Below, piece by piece: positions 17,730 through 26,352 of a stretch of 64,000 bases of DNA. Where the stretch lies: contig NZ_CP050296.1 in assembly GCF_014189455.1 (NCBI RefSeq), positions 4,584,001 through 4,648,000 of the forward strand. Reading direction: 5' to 3'. The stretch comes from Mesorhizobium huakuii (GTDB taxonomy: Bacteria > Pseudomonadota > Alphaproteobacteria > Rhizobiales > Rhizobiaceae). The notes beneath the pieces are model-generated. The model did not search any database. It was not told the DNA's origin and saw only the letters and a list, made by a program, of their open reading frames with translations. Positions within the stretch are counted from its first letter, which is position 1. Each line of letters begins with the position of its first letter. Both the position numbers and the translations under genes were made by a program.

Positions 17730-18886
17730 AGGCCAAACTCCGCGCGGATCGCGGCACTGTGCTCGCCGATGCGTGGTGCGGCGCGATCGACCTTGGCCCT
17801 GATACCATCGACCCTCAGCGGCGAACTGGTGGTGAGGATCGAAACATCGTCCTCGCGCGTCACCGTCTGCAGCATGTCGAGCGACTGAAAACCTTCGCTG
17901 GCCAGCATTTCCGGCCAGGTCAGCACCTTGGCGCACCAGATGTCGGCCGGCTCGAGAATGGCGAGCCATTCGTCGATTGTCTTGCTGGCGATCCTTTGCG
18001 CAATGATCGCCTTGATGTCGTCGCGCGCGGTGAACCACGAGGCCGGTCTGTCGCGATAAGGCGCCAGCTCTTCGAGCGACAGCAGATCGGCGAGTTTCGG
18101 GATCGGCGTCATGGCGATGGCGAGGTAGCCGTCCTTGGCCGGATAGACGCCATAAGGCGCCGACAGATAGGCATGCGCGCTGCGGAAGCTGGAGCGCCTG
18201 GGCAAGCGACGGCCGTCATTGAGATGCGTGGTCAGCACCTCGAACTGGAAGTCGACCAGCGCTTCCAGCAGGCTGGTTTCGATATGGCTGCCTTGGCCGG
18301 TGATGCCACGCCGCACCAGAGCCGCCAGAATGCCTTGCGCGCAGGCCGCACCCGCCAGCATGTCGCCGATGGCGAGGCCAAACGGTACGGGTCCCTGGTC
18401 CTCGTCGCCGTTCAGCCACATCACGCCGGAGCGCGACTGCGCCAGCAGATCCTGGCCGGGCCGTTTGACCCATGGACCCTCTTCGCCATAGCCGCTGATC
18501 GAGGCATAGACGAGCCGCGGATTGATCTTGCGGACGGCCTCGTAGTCAAGGCCGAGGCGCTCGATGACGCCGGGCCGGAAATTCTGGATCAGTACATCGG
18601 CCTTGGCCAGAAGCCCGCGCAGCGCCTGGAGATCGGCCTCGTTCTTGAGGTCGATGGCAAAACTTTCCTTGGCGCGGTTGATGGCGTGGAAGATGGTGGA
18701 ATCGCCGCCGATCTCGGTGTCGCTGAGATAGAGCCGGCGCGACAGGTCGCCGCCATCCGGGCGCTCGATCTTGATGACGCGGGCGCCGAGATCGAGCAGC
18801 CTGAGCGAACAATAAGGCCCGGACAGGAACTGGCTCATGTCGACGATGACAAGACCGGTAAGCGGCAATTCGGCTGGCGCCGGCAT
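17726..18886 (-). CDS. Class III CoA-transferase (CaiB/BaiF family)
   Basis: 386 residues. Members move CoA from an acyl-CoA donor to a carboxylic acid. Family blocks: LPLTGLVIVDMSQFLSGPY, LGARVIKIERPDGGD, NFRPGVIERLGLDYE and RPGQDLLAQSRSG, where the Asp of GQD is the catalytic residue that forms the mixed anhydride. ATG 18886 follows GGAG. It sits 2 bases after the MaoC gene and overlaps the binding-protein-like gene, so the three form one unit: acid activation followed by hydration or dehydration of the CoA ester. Substrate unknown. Confidence 0.88.
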   Translation of the reverse strand: MPAPAELPLTGLVIVDMSQFLSGPYCSLRLLDLGARVIKIERPDGGDLSRRLYLSDTEIGGDSTIFHAINRAKESFAIDLKNEADLQALRGLLAKADVLIQNFRPGVIERLGLDYEAVRKINPRLVYASISGYGEEGPWVKRPGQDLLAQSRSGVMWLNGDEDQGPVPFGLAIGDMLAGAACAQGILAALVRRGITGQGSHIETSLLEALVDFQFEVLTTHLNDGRRLPRRSSFRSAHAYLSAPYGVYPAKDGYLAIAMTPIPKLADLLSLEELAPYRDRPASWFTARDDIKAIIAQRIASKTIDEWLAILEPADIWCAKVLTWPEMLASEGFQSLDMLQTVTREDDVSILTTSSPLRVDGIRAKVDRAAPRIGEHSAAIRAEFGL

Positions 18887-18888
18887 CT

Positions 18889-19440
18889 CTATTTCTCCGT
18901 CTTGCCGACGAAATCGGCCGGGTTGCGGTACTTCACTGTCTGCAAATGCTCGCAATAGAGAACGAGTTCACCTTCGCCCTTGAACACTTCGTAGCTGGCG
19001 CGGATCAGCCCCATCTCCTTGTAGCGCGGCTTCTTGTCGAGGTTGGAGCGGATCGAATAGATCGTGTCACCAATGAAGACAGGCTTTATGAAGCGGAGCT
19101 TGTCATAGCCATAGGAAAAGGCATTGACGCAGTTGGTGGCGACCAGCCCCAGCCCCGCCGAAAAGACGAAGGCGCCGGCGATCAACCGCTTGCCGAAAAT
19201 GCCTTCGCTCTCGGCAAATATCTGGTCCTGCACATAGGGGTGGATGTCGAGCACCAGCGTGTTGAACAGATGACTGTCGCCTTCCGCCATGGTGCGCCGC
19301 AATGAGCGGATTTTCTGGCCGACAGGCCAGTCCTCATAGAACCAGTTCTCGGCGTTCCACACCGGTAGCGCGGCATGATCTTCAGGCATGTTTTTTGGAT
19401 GCGTCGAGGCAACGCCGACTGTGGGGGCGAAGTCGTTCAT
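18889..19440 (-). CDS. MaoC-family dehydratase
   Basis: 183-residue MaoC/hotdog protein, first gene of the MaoC, CoA-transferase and binding-protein-like unit. The block [18 protein letters not shown] is nearly identical to one in the MaoC protein at 7352-7798, marking them as close paralogues. An N-terminal extension ([20 protein letters not shown]) resembles mesaconyl/itaconyl-CoA hydratase relatives. It likely hydrates or dehydrates the CoA thioester made by the transferase. Exact substrate not determinable. Confidence 0.82.
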   Translation of the reverse strand: MNDFAPTVGVASTHPKNMPEDHAALPVWNAENWFYEDWPVGQKIRSLRRTMAEGDSHLFNTLVLDIHPYVQDQIFAESEGIFGKRLIAGAFVFSAGLGLVATNCVNAFSYGYDKLRFIKPVFIGDTIYSIRSNLDKKPRYKEMGLIRASYEVFKGEGELVLYCEHLQTVKYRNPADFVGKTEK

Positions 19441-19802
19441 GGCTGGCTCCAGCGATCTCGCAGGAGGTTCCCAGCAATCGTTTGAACACGCTTCGAAGCG
19501 CCCAAATGCAAGACGTCTCCTCCCGTCAATCTTCTTTTGTAAATAGTATTTTCACATATGGGGTTGCGTTGCAAGCGAGGACAGGCGAAATTTTGGCCGG
19601 CCACAGGCGCTCAAGCGTGGCCGGGCAGGGGAGCAAATCCCGCGCAGTGCCTGTCTGGTGTTGTCGGCAGTCTGAACCGGAAGGCGCCTTGTTCTCGGCG
19701 CGCGCGGGGACACCGGAAGCGCCATCGAGATCGGCACGCCGAGTGTGTCGGGATCGTGCGCTGAGGCGCGCCCGCGACGACCCTCGGACAGCTGGACGGG
19801 GC
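19441..19802. promoter_or_regulatory. Non-coding gap with AT-rich imperfect palindrome
   Basis: 362-bp gap between the MaoC gene start and the end of the Tim44-like gene. Bases 19538-19556 hold TGTaAATAgtATTTtcACA, an imperfect AT-rich palindrome about 98 bp upstream of the MaoC start and a plausible operator or promoter for that operon. The rest is GC-rich with no convincing gene; short open frames lack ribosome sites and family similarity. Confidence 0.35.
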
Positions 19803-20783
19803 TCAGGCCTGTTGTATGGCCGAGAGCTTCCAGCTCGAGCCATTCTGACGCGTGAATGTCCAGAGCTCGGTCGTCTCGGTCGGATGGTCCGCGTCGCCCT
19901 CGACGACCTTGCCGCTGGCCCGTTCGCGCATCACGTCGCGAGACTCGTAGCGCAGCGCGGCCGTGGCGTAGTCGCGGTCATCCTCGCGCCAGCTTTCCGC
20001 AATGTCGGCCTGCAGTAGAGTGATGTCAGAGACCTCGTTCCTGAGACCTTTCTGGGCATTGTCGGCCAGTTCTTCTGAGAGATAGGATACCATCTCGGGC
20101 GTCGTCGCCCGGCGCAGGGCGGCATGGTCTTCGCGTCCGAATGCTTCTTGGACGTCGGTCAGCAGTTGATGGAAGGCGTCGAGGTCGGTCTGAGCCAGCG
20201 TGATCTCCTCGGAGACGGAGGCCGGAGAGCCTTCGCCAGAACCACCGCCAAAGCCGGGAATTGTGAACGAGCCTGCCGTCTGCGGCTGTGACGTTGCGCG
20301 GTTCTCGAATCGCGACGCCTGGGCATTGCCGGCACCAGCGAGCGCGGGCGCCGGACCACGCGCGGATTGCGACCGGAAGAAGCGGATGGCCAGCATGATC
20401 GCGCCACCGATGAGCAGGGCCTGAAGCAGGAAGCCGAACATGCCGGCCAAGCCGCCGAAACCTTGGCCCACGAGCAGGCCGATGAGGCCACCGATCAGCA
20501 GGCCGCGCATCATGGTTCCGCCGAAGCCGCTCATGAAGCCAGGCCTCTGCACCTGCGGCTGCCGTGCGGCAGAATTCACACCGGTGTTGGGTGTCATCGA
20601 ACGCTCGACCGGAGCGGTCGGCGCCGGTGCGGTCCTCGTCGGCGGTGCCGACTGGAACGTGCGCGTGCCGCGACTGCCGAAACTGCCGCCGCGCCGCGCC
20701 TCGGCATGATCGATCGCGACCATGGAGAATGCGAGGAACAGTCCGGCAAACAGGGTTGCAAATCGGCTGGTGCGAGACATCAT
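19803..20783 (-). CDS. Tim44-like domain membrane protein
   Basis: 326 residues: cleavable or anchoring N-terminal helix ending at DHAEAR, an Arg/Gly/Pro-rich linker, then a glycine-rich membrane stretch (LLIGGLIGLLVGQGFGGLAG, about residues 95-114) followed by a second helix. The C-terminal Tim44/MBA1-like domain starts near EITLAQTDLDAFHQLL and ends NGSSWKLSAIQQA. Bacterial Tim44-domain proteins are common in Rhizobiales, with proposed lipid or membrane-protein assembly roles not firmly known. The zinc-ribbon gene lies just upstream in the same direction, with a 64-bp gap. Confidence 0.8.
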   Translation of the reverse strand: MMSRTSRFATLFAGLFLAFSMVAIDHAEARRGGSFGSRGTRTFQSAPPTRTAPAPTAPVERSMTPNTGVNSAARQPQVQRPGFMSGFGGTMMRGLLIGGLIGLLVGQGFGGLAGMFGFLLQALLIGGAIMLAIRFFRSQSARGPAPALAGAGNAQASRFENRATSQPQTAGSFTIPGFGGGSGEGSPASVSEEITLAQTDLDAFHQLLTDVQEAFGREDHAALRRATTPEMVSYLSEELADNAQKGLRNEVSDITLLQADIAESWREDDRDYATAALRYESRDVMRERASGKVVEGDADHPTETTELWTFTRQNGSSWKLSAIQQA

Positions 20784-20847
20784 CGGAGATGAACCTTTGT
20801 CGATGTGGTTTTGTGGAAATTTTCAGCAGCCGCCGGGCGACATCTGG

Positions 20848-21147
20848 TCAATCGAACAATTCTTCGAAGAAGGATTTCTTCCGCTTGGGATAGCGGTGGC
20901 CCTGCGAGCGGGAATAATCGTCGTCGCGGCCATGGCCATGCTGCGGCTGGGAGAAGGCAGCCGGCTGTGGCTGCGGCGCAGGCGCCGCCTCCCTGCCGGA
21001 ACGCTCGATGATCTTGTCGAGTTCGCCTCGATCAAGCCAGACGCCTCGGCACTGCGGGCAATAATCGATCTCGATACCCTGGCGTTCGCTCATTGTGAGC
21101 GCGACGCGGCAGGAAGGGCAAACCAGGCCAAGAAGGGAAGATGTCAT
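20848..21147 (-). CDS. Zinc-ribbon (TFIIB-type) domain protein
   Basis: 99-residue protein with an N-terminal zinc ribbon: CPSC near residue 11 and CPQCRGVWLDRGELDKIIE, giving four cysteine ligands and the WLDRGEL helix of the zf-TFIIB family. A Pro/Gln/His-rich linker and a basic, Phe-rich tail (KRKKSFFEELFD) follow. ATG 21147 is chosen because GGAG stands 6 bases before it. Function unknown; commonly found next to small membrane or stress proteins. Confidence 0.8.
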   Translation of the reverse strand: MTSSLLGLVCPSCRVALTMSERQGIEIDYCPQCRGVWLDRGELDKIIERSGREAAPAPQPQPAAFSQPQHGHGRDDDYSRSQGHRYPKRKKSFFEELFD

Positions 21148-21322
21148 ACGGGGCTCCAAACCGAAAGGAATGAGCCCGCTTGACCGAAAAGGAAGGAAAC
21201 GGGCCCGTTAAAGCGGTCCGACATCACGGTCGCCAGAAGCAACAGTCAGAGGGGCCCGGCCCGCATTCGACAGTTAGGAATGCGGAGCCGCGCCTTCAAG
21301 GGCGATAGTGCCGGAAAGTTGC

Positions 21323-22312
21323 TCAGACCGTCACGACGATCTTGCCGAACTGTTGGTTCGATTCGAGATAGCGATGCGCCTCGATGATCTGGTCGAAGGG
21401 GAAGGTCCGGTCGATGATCGGCCTCAGCGTGCCGGTCTCCAGCCCTTCAAGGATGAATGCCTTGGCGGCTTCCAGTTTTGCCGGGTCACCGGTGATCTCG
21501 TGGACGAGGTAGCCACGCAGCGTCAGCGTCTTGCTCAAGACGGCAGGCAAGGGGAACGGCGTCGGCTCGCTGCTGAGGCCGCCATATTCGATCAGAATGC
21601 CACCCTTTGACATCGCGGCCGTCAGCGGCTCGAAGATCGGATCGCCGACCGCATCGAACACGACGCGCACGCCTCGCGGTCCCGCGATTGCGTTCAGCCG
21701 TGCGGTGAGATCCTCCTCGGCCAGGACCACGACTTCAGCCGCTCCGGCGTCGAGCAGGGCCTGTTTCTTTGCCGCCGTTCGCGTCACCGCGATCGCTGTT
21801 GCGCCAACCTTGTTGGCGATCTGGATCGCCGCGAGGCCGACACTGCTCGACGCCGCCGTGATCACGACGGCGTCTCCGCTACGCAGCCTGGCGATGTCGA
21901 TCAGCGCGCCATAGGCGGTGAGATACTGCATCCAGACAGCCGCCGCCGTCTGCCAGTCGAGCGATGGCGGATGCCTGACGATGAGCCCGGCCGGATAGGT
22001 GACCAACTCGCCGTAAGCCGACCAGTGAACCATCGATTGCGGCGGGATGACGCTGACAGCATCGCCCGGCGCGAAATCCTTCACGCCTTCGCCTACCGCT
22101 TCGACAACCCCCGCCGCTTCAAGGCCAAGTCCGGAGGGCAGGGCGGGTGTTTCGATATAGGTGCCTGCGCGCAGCAGCGCTTCGGCGCGATTGAGGCCGA
22201 GCGCCTTGACACGAATTTGAACCTCGCCAGGGCAGGGTGGGGGAAGGTCGATATCGTCGATGCGCAGAACCTCGGGACCGCCATGCTGGTGGAAGCGAAC
22301 TACACGTGTCAT
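21323..22312 (-). CDS. Zinc-independent alcohol dehydrogenase / quinone oxidoreductase family
   Basis: 329-residue medium-chain dehydrogenase. The GroES-like N-terminal half contains GLNRAEALLRAGTYI. The Rossmann half has the nucleotide-binding stretch AASSSVGLAAIQIANK (about residues 154-169) and VVFDAVGDPIF. Catalytic zinc ligands of classical alcohol dehydrogenases are absent, so NADPH:quinone oxidoreductase-type chemistry is likely. It is divergent from the LysR gene at 22415 and probably its target. Confidence 0.85.
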   Translation of the reverse strand: MTRVVRFHQHGGPEVLRIDDIDLPPPCPGEVQIRVKALGLNRAEALLRAGTYIETPALPSGLGLEAAGVVEAVGEGVKDFAPGDAVSVIPPQSMVHWSAYGELVTYPAGLIVRHPPSLDWQTAAAVWMQYLTAYGALIDIARLRSGDAVVITAASSSVGLAAIQIANKVGATAIAVTRTAAKKQALLDAGAAEVVVLAEEDLTARLNAIAGPRGVRVVFDAVGDPIFEPLTAAMSKGGILIEYGGLSSEPTPFPLPAVLSKTLTLRGYLVHEITGDPAKLEAAKAFILEGLETGTLRPIIDRTFPFDQIIEAHRYLESNQQFGKIVVTV

Positions 22313-22410
22313 TCGGGTTACTCCAAATTATCTGAACCGAATGAGCTATGCAGCCAGAGGTTTCATGGATAAATGGGCGTAAGGATAAAGAAGTAGAAAC
22401 CAGAGGTTTC
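22310..22410. promoter_or_regulatory. Divergent control region, LysR-type operators
   Basis: Between the dehydrogenase and LysR starts: CATTCGG (22310-22316) faces CCGAATG (22337-22343), partly covering the dehydrogenase start codon. A compact palindrome GAAACC-AGA-GGTTTC lies at 22396-22410, just before the LysR start. CCAGAGGTTTC is directly repeated at 22354-22364 and 22400-22410. These suit LysR recognition and activation sites; binding is inferred. Confidence 0.45.
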
Positions 22411-22414
22411 GAAT

Positions 22415-23317
22415 ATGGATAGGCTCGAGAGTATGGCCGTGTTCGTCAAGGCGGTCGACCTTGGCTCGTTCGCGGCTGCTGCCGTCGCGCTCGACCTGTC
22501 CGGGCCGATGGTGGGCAAACATGTCCGCTTTCTCGAGGAGCGGCTTGGCGTGCGTCTCATCAACCGCACCACGCGCCGCCAGAGCCTGACCGATTTCGGC
22601 CGCGCCTATTACGAACGCTGCCGGGTCGTATTGGCCGAGGCCGAAGCCGCGGATGCGCTCGCCGCCGACCAGTTTTCCGAACCGCGCGGAAAACTGCGCG
22701 TCACCATGCCGGCGCATTTCGGCCGCCACTGCGTCACCCCCGTGCTGCTGCAGCTCGCGCGGCAATATCCGATGCTGGAACTGGACCTGTCGCTCAGCGA
22801 CCGCTTCGCCGATCCCGCCGAGGACGGTTTTGATCTCGCCATCCGAACCGGTGATCTGGACGACAAGGCCGGCGTGATCGCGAGGCGTGTCGCGCGCCAG
22901 GGCATGGTTGTCTGTGCCGCGCCGTCTTATCTCAGAATTCATGGCGAACCGCGTCGGATCGAGGACCTCGCCGATTATCAAGCCATTGTCTATCGCCGGC
23001 TCGGCCAGGTCGCTCAGCCGTGGCTCTTCCCACGCGAAGGGCAAGCCGCACAGGAGGTCATGCCCAATGGCCGGCTGCGGCTCGACGATCTCGATGCCAT
23101 CGCCGACGCCGCGGTCGAAGGCATGGGGTTGGCGTGGCTGCCCTGGTGGCTGGTTCGCGAGCGCATCAAGGCCGGTACGCTGGTGGCGCTGTTGCCGGAC
23201 CAGCCGCGCTATCCCTACGACTGCCACGCCCTTTGGCTGCAGACGCCGCATCTGCCGCTCAAGGTCCGGCTCGCCGTCGATGCGCTGGCGGCCACCTTGT
23301 CGAAACTGATGGCCTGA
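22415..23317 (+). CDS. LysR-family transcriptional regulator
   Basis: 300 residues: N-terminal winged helix (MAVFVKAVDLGSFAAAAVAL, then RLINRTTRRQSLTDFG) and a C-terminal periplasmic-binding-type effector domain beginning about GKLRVTMPAHFG. AGAGG precedes the ATG. Divergent from the quinone-oxidoreductase-type gene, which it most likely controls; that whole arrangement is common for redox-responsive LysR proteins of this subgroup. Confidence 0.9.
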   Translation: MDRLESMAVFVKAVDLGSFAAAAVALDLSGPMVGKHVRFLEERLGVRLINRTTRRQSLTDFGRAYYERCRVVLAEAEAADALAADQFSEPRGKLRVTMPAHFGRHCVTPVLLQLARQYPMLELDLSLSDRFADPAEDGFDLAIRTGDLDDKAGVIARRVARQGMVVCAAPSYLRIHGEPRRIEDLADYQAIVYRRLGQVAQPWLFPREGQAAQEVMPNGRLRLDDLDAIADAAVEGMGLAWLPWWLVRERIKAGTLVALLPDQPRYPYDCHALWLQTPHLPLKVRLAVDALAATLSKLMA

Positions 23318-23411
23318 TTGCCGACAGAGCAGGCTTGCGCTCTTTGCGGCGGCGCCTTCCCTGCCATATGAAGGTGACTGGCGGAATGCGCGCATTGCAG
23401 GGAGATTGTTC

Positions 23412-25058
23412 ATGACCAAAGGTTCGGATCTGTTCGTGGCGGCCCTCGAGAATGAAGGGGTCGACCGGATCTTCGGCATTCCGGGCGAGGAAAATCTCGA
23501 CATCGTCGAATCCATCCGCCGTTCGTCGATCCAGCTGATCCTCACCCGCCACGAGCAGGCCGCTGCCTTCATGGCCGCCACCTATGGCAGGCTCACCGGC
23601 AAGGCGGGCGTGTGCATCACCACGCTTGGCCCTGGCGCGCTCAACCTGACGACCGGCGCGGCCTATGCACTGCTCGGCGCGATGCCGATGATCATGATCA
23701 CCGGCCAGAAGGGCATCCTGTCATCGCGGCAGGCGCGTTTCCAGATCGTCGACATCGTCGCCGCGATGAAGCCGCTGACCAAGCTTTCGCGCCAGATCGT
23801 CTCACCGAAGATGATCCCCTCACTGGTGCGCGAGGCCTTCCGCGTCGCCCAGGAAGAGCGTCCAGGCCCCGTGCATCTGGAACTGCCGGAAGACATCGCG
23901 GCGGCGGAGTGCGAGCCGGTGGCGCTGGTGCCGACGCACCCGGTCGAACTGCCAACGGCCAGTGCGGGTGCGCTCGATCGCGCCGCCCGCATGATCATGG
24001 AGGCCAAACGTCCGCTCTTGATGTTCGGCGCGGCGGCGTCGCGGCCGCGCGTGACGCCCGATGTCGCGCAGTTCGTGCTGCGTACGCAAATACCCTACTT
24101 CACCACGCAGATGGGCAAGGGCACGGTGCCCGGCGGCACCGAGCTCTATATGGGAACGGCAGCCCTTTCGGAGCGCGACTATGTGCACGAGGCCATCGAG
24201 CAGGCCGATCTGATCATCACCATCGGCCACGACACGGTGGAGAAGCCGCCCTTCATCATGGGCGCCAAGGGGCCGAAGGTTATCCATGTCGGCTATCAAA
24301 CGGCCGATGTCGAGCAGGTCTATTTCCCACAGGCCGAGATCGTCGGCGACCTTGGCCCTTCGCTGGCGCTGCTGGCAGACCGTGTCGAGGGCAAGATCCC
24401 CAACGCGCAGGCCCTGCTGCCGCTGAGGGAAGGCATTTTGAGCCGGATCGCCGCGCGCGCCACCGAGGACCGCTTCACGCCGCAGCGCCTCGTGCATGAC
24501 GTGCGCGCCGTGATGCCGGCGGACGGGATCCTCGCCCTCGACAACGGCATGTACAAGATCTGGTTCGCCCGCAATTACCGTACGCGCATGGCCAACACGC
24601 TGCTGCTCGACAATGCACTCGCCACGATGGGCGCCGGCCTGCCGTCGGCGATGATGGCGTCACTGCTCTATCCCACGCGCCGCGTCATGGCCATTTGCGG
24701 TGACGGCGGCTTCATGATGAACAGCCAGGAGCTGGAAACCGCCGTCAGGCTGAAGCTCAACCTCGTCGTGCTGCTGCTTGAGGACCACGCCTATGGCATG
24801 ATCCGCTGGAAGCAGGCGGTCGACGAATTCCCGGATTTCGGCATGACCTTCGGCAATCCCGATTTCGTCAAATACGCCGAGGCCTACGGTGCCAAAGGGA
24901 CGAGGGTTGCCGAGGTCGCCGACTTGCGCCCGGCGCTGGAACAGGCCTTCACCGGTGGCGGCGTGCATCTCGTCGTCGTGCCCATCGACTATTCCGAGAA
25001 CACCAGGGTGCTCGTCGACGAATTGCGCGAGCGGCTGCCGGCGCCACAGAGACCCTGA
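23412..25058 (+). CDS. Acetolactate synthase-like ThDP-dependent enzyme
   Basis: 548 residues, length and domain order of acetolactate synthase large subunits. The N-terminal domain has the catalytic Glu in LTRHEQAAAFMAATYGRLTG and GPGALNLTTGAAYA. The central domain follows. The C-terminal ThDP/Mg site is ICGDGGFMMNSQELETAV ending at the conserved Asn region. The enzyme condenses pyruvate to acetolactate or carries out a related carboligation. No regulatory small subunit lies next to it, so a catabolic AlsS-type role is more likely than branched-chain synthesis. GGAG precedes ATG 23412. Confidence 0.8.
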   Translation: MTKGSDLFVAALENEGVDRIFGIPGEENLDIVESIRRSSIQLILTRHEQAAAFMAATYGRLTGKAGVCITTLGPGALNLTTGAAYALLGAMPMIMITGQKGILSSRQARFQIVDIVAAMKPLTKLSRQIVSPKMIPSLVREAFRVAQEERPGPVHLELPEDIAAAECEPVALVPTHPVELPTASAGALDRAARMIMEAKRPLLMFGAAASRPRVTPDVAQFVLRTQIPYFTTQMGKGTVPGGTELYMGTAALSERDYVHEAIEQADLIITIGHDTVEKPPFIMGAKGPKVIHVGYQTADVEQVYFPQAEIVGDLGPSLALLADRVEGKIPNAQALLPLREGILSRIAARATEDRFTPQRLVHDVRAVMPADGILALDNGMYKIWFARNYRTRMANTLLLDNALATMGAGLPSAMMASLLYPTRRVMAICGDGGFMMNSQELETAVRLKLNLVVLLLEDHAYGMIRWKQAVDEFPDFGMTFGNPDFVKYAEAYGAKGTRVAEVADLRPALEQAFTGGGVHLVVVPIDYSENTRVLVDELRERLPAPQRP

Positions 25059-25082
25059 CGGCAGCGGCAAAGCCGCCGTCAG
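25055..25082. terminator. Hairpin between convergent genes
   Basis: CTGACG and CGTCAG form an outer 6-bp stem, with an inner GCGGC-AAA-GCCGC stem and a 3-base bulge. It overlaps the ThDP-enzyme stop codon and lies in the 44-bp gap before the end of the convergent binding-protein gene. Likely a two-way terminator, though without a long T-tract. Confidence 0.55.
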
Positions 25083-25102
25083 GATTGGTTGGGTGCGAGG
25101 GC

Positions 25103-26272
25103 CTACACTTTGCAGTAGGGCGTGACCGGCGCGATGGTGCCGAAATCCTTAGCGATCTCGTAGCTGATGCCGTCCGCCACCGCCTTGCCGACATAGGAAT
25201 GGCAGAGCGTGTGGTTGTTGGAGGCATCGACGCGGATCTTGCCTTGCGGCGCGTCGAACTCGATGGTCGGCAGCGCCTTGAGCACATCGTCGTCTTTCAG
25301 CGATCCGGCCTTCTCGGCGGCCAGCGCATAGAGATGCAGGCCGTTGTAGCCGGCCTCGCCGATGCCGTTGACCATTTTCTCCTGGCCGAACTTTTCGCGG
25401 AAGCTCGCGATGAACTTCTTGTTGACCGGATTGTCGAGCGCCATCCAGTAGGGCTGCGGCGCATAGGTGCCGGCGGCGACGCCAGGCGGCAGCGCGTCCT
25501 TGTTGAAGACCTCGTCGAGCGGCGCGATCAGCGGCTGCTTGATGTCGAAGCTGCGATACTGCTTGAGCTGCGTGACCGCATCGTTGCCGACCACCATCGA
25601 CCACACGACATCGGGCTTCAGCGACTTGATCTTCTGGAAGGCCGGGCCGAAATCCGTGGTGCCGAATGGATAATAGTCGGCGCCGATGATCTTGCCGCCG
25701 GCCTTCTCATAGGCGGCCGTGATCGCCTCGGTCATCTTCTGCGGCCAGGCATAGTCGGAGGCCATGACGTAGATCGTCTTGCCGAGGTTTTCCGCCACCC
25801 AAGGCATCATCGGGTCGACCTGCTGCATCGGGATCGGCCCCGTGGCGACGAAGTAGCGGTTGCATTCGCCGCCCTCGAAATTGGTCGGGTAGAAGAACAG
25901 CTTCTTGGCTTTCGAGGTCACCGACAGCGTCGCGCTGCGCTCGGGCGAAATGATCGTGCCCATGATCATGTCGACCTTGTCTTCGTTGAGGAGCTTGCGC
26001 GCCTTGTCGATGGCGCCCTTGGTCGTGGTCTGGTTGTCCTCGATGAACAACTCGACCTGGCGGCCGCCAATGCCGTTGGCGGCGTTGAGTTCGGCGGCGG
26101 CGAGCTTGTAGCAATTGAGCAGAGTCTCGCCGAGGATCGCCTGCAACCCCGTGATCGGGATCGACAGGCCGACCTTGACGGTGTCGGCGGCGCGCAGGAT
26201 CGACGGCGCGCCGACCATGGCGAAGGCGGCGGCAGCGCCGCCGGATTTCAGGATCGTTCTTCTGCTTATCAT
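25103..26272 (-). CDS. HAAT-family ABC transporter binding protein (amide/urea type)
   Basis: 389-residue periplasmic-binding protein of the amide/urea subgroup. The N-terminus SRRTILKSGGAAAAF carries twin arginines and an AxA-like site at LRAAD, suggesting Tat export. Mature blocks VKVGLSIPITGLQAI, GGRQVELFIEDNQTT and FFYPTNFEGGECNRYF match the amide-binding branch rather than classic LivJ. It is the last gene of the 34152-25103 unit. The substrate is probably a small amide or acylated amine, in line with the deacetylase gene upstream; this is inference. Confidence 0.82.
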   Translation of the reverse strand: MISRRTILKSGGAAAAFAMVGAPSILRAADTVKVGLSIPITGLQAILGETLLNCYKLAAAELNAANGIGGRQVELFIEDNQTTTKGAIDKARKLLNEDKVDMIMGTIISPERSATLSVTSKAKKLFFYPTNFEGGECNRYFVATGPIPMQQVDPMMPWVAENLGKTIYVMASDYAWPQKMTEAITAAYEKAGGKIIGADYYPFGTTDFGPAFQKIKSLKPDVVWSMVVGNDAVTQLKQYRSFDIKQPLIAPLDEVFNKDALPPGVAAGTYAPQPYWMALDNPVNKKFIASFREKFGQEKMVNGIGEAGYNGLHLYALAAEKAGSLKDDDVLKALPTIEFDAPQGKIRVDASNNHTLCHSYVGKAVADGISYEIAKDFGTIAPVTPYCKV

Positions 26273-26332
26273 TGTTATGTTCCCTTCCAGTCCAGGCGCG
26301 CCCCATGCACGCCTTACAAAGTCATCAGGTCC

Positions 26333-26352
26333 AGGCGCGCTTGGGCGCGCCT
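26333..26352 (-). terminator. Intercistronic hairpin before the binding-protein gene
   Basis: AGGCGCGC-TTGG-GCGCGCCT, an 8-bp perfect stem with a tetraloop, ending at the stop codon of the ATPase gene. The flanking sequence repeats the GTCCAGGCGCGC unit (about 26290 and 26329). It separates transporter-component genes from the binding-protein gene and could set their relative expression or protect RNA ends. Confidence 0.5.

Noticed and set aside
17759..18958. 399-codon plus-strand frame opposite the CoA-transferase gene
   Set aside because: Shadow; no start site or domain, while the minus strand carries the catalytic Asp motif and family blocks.
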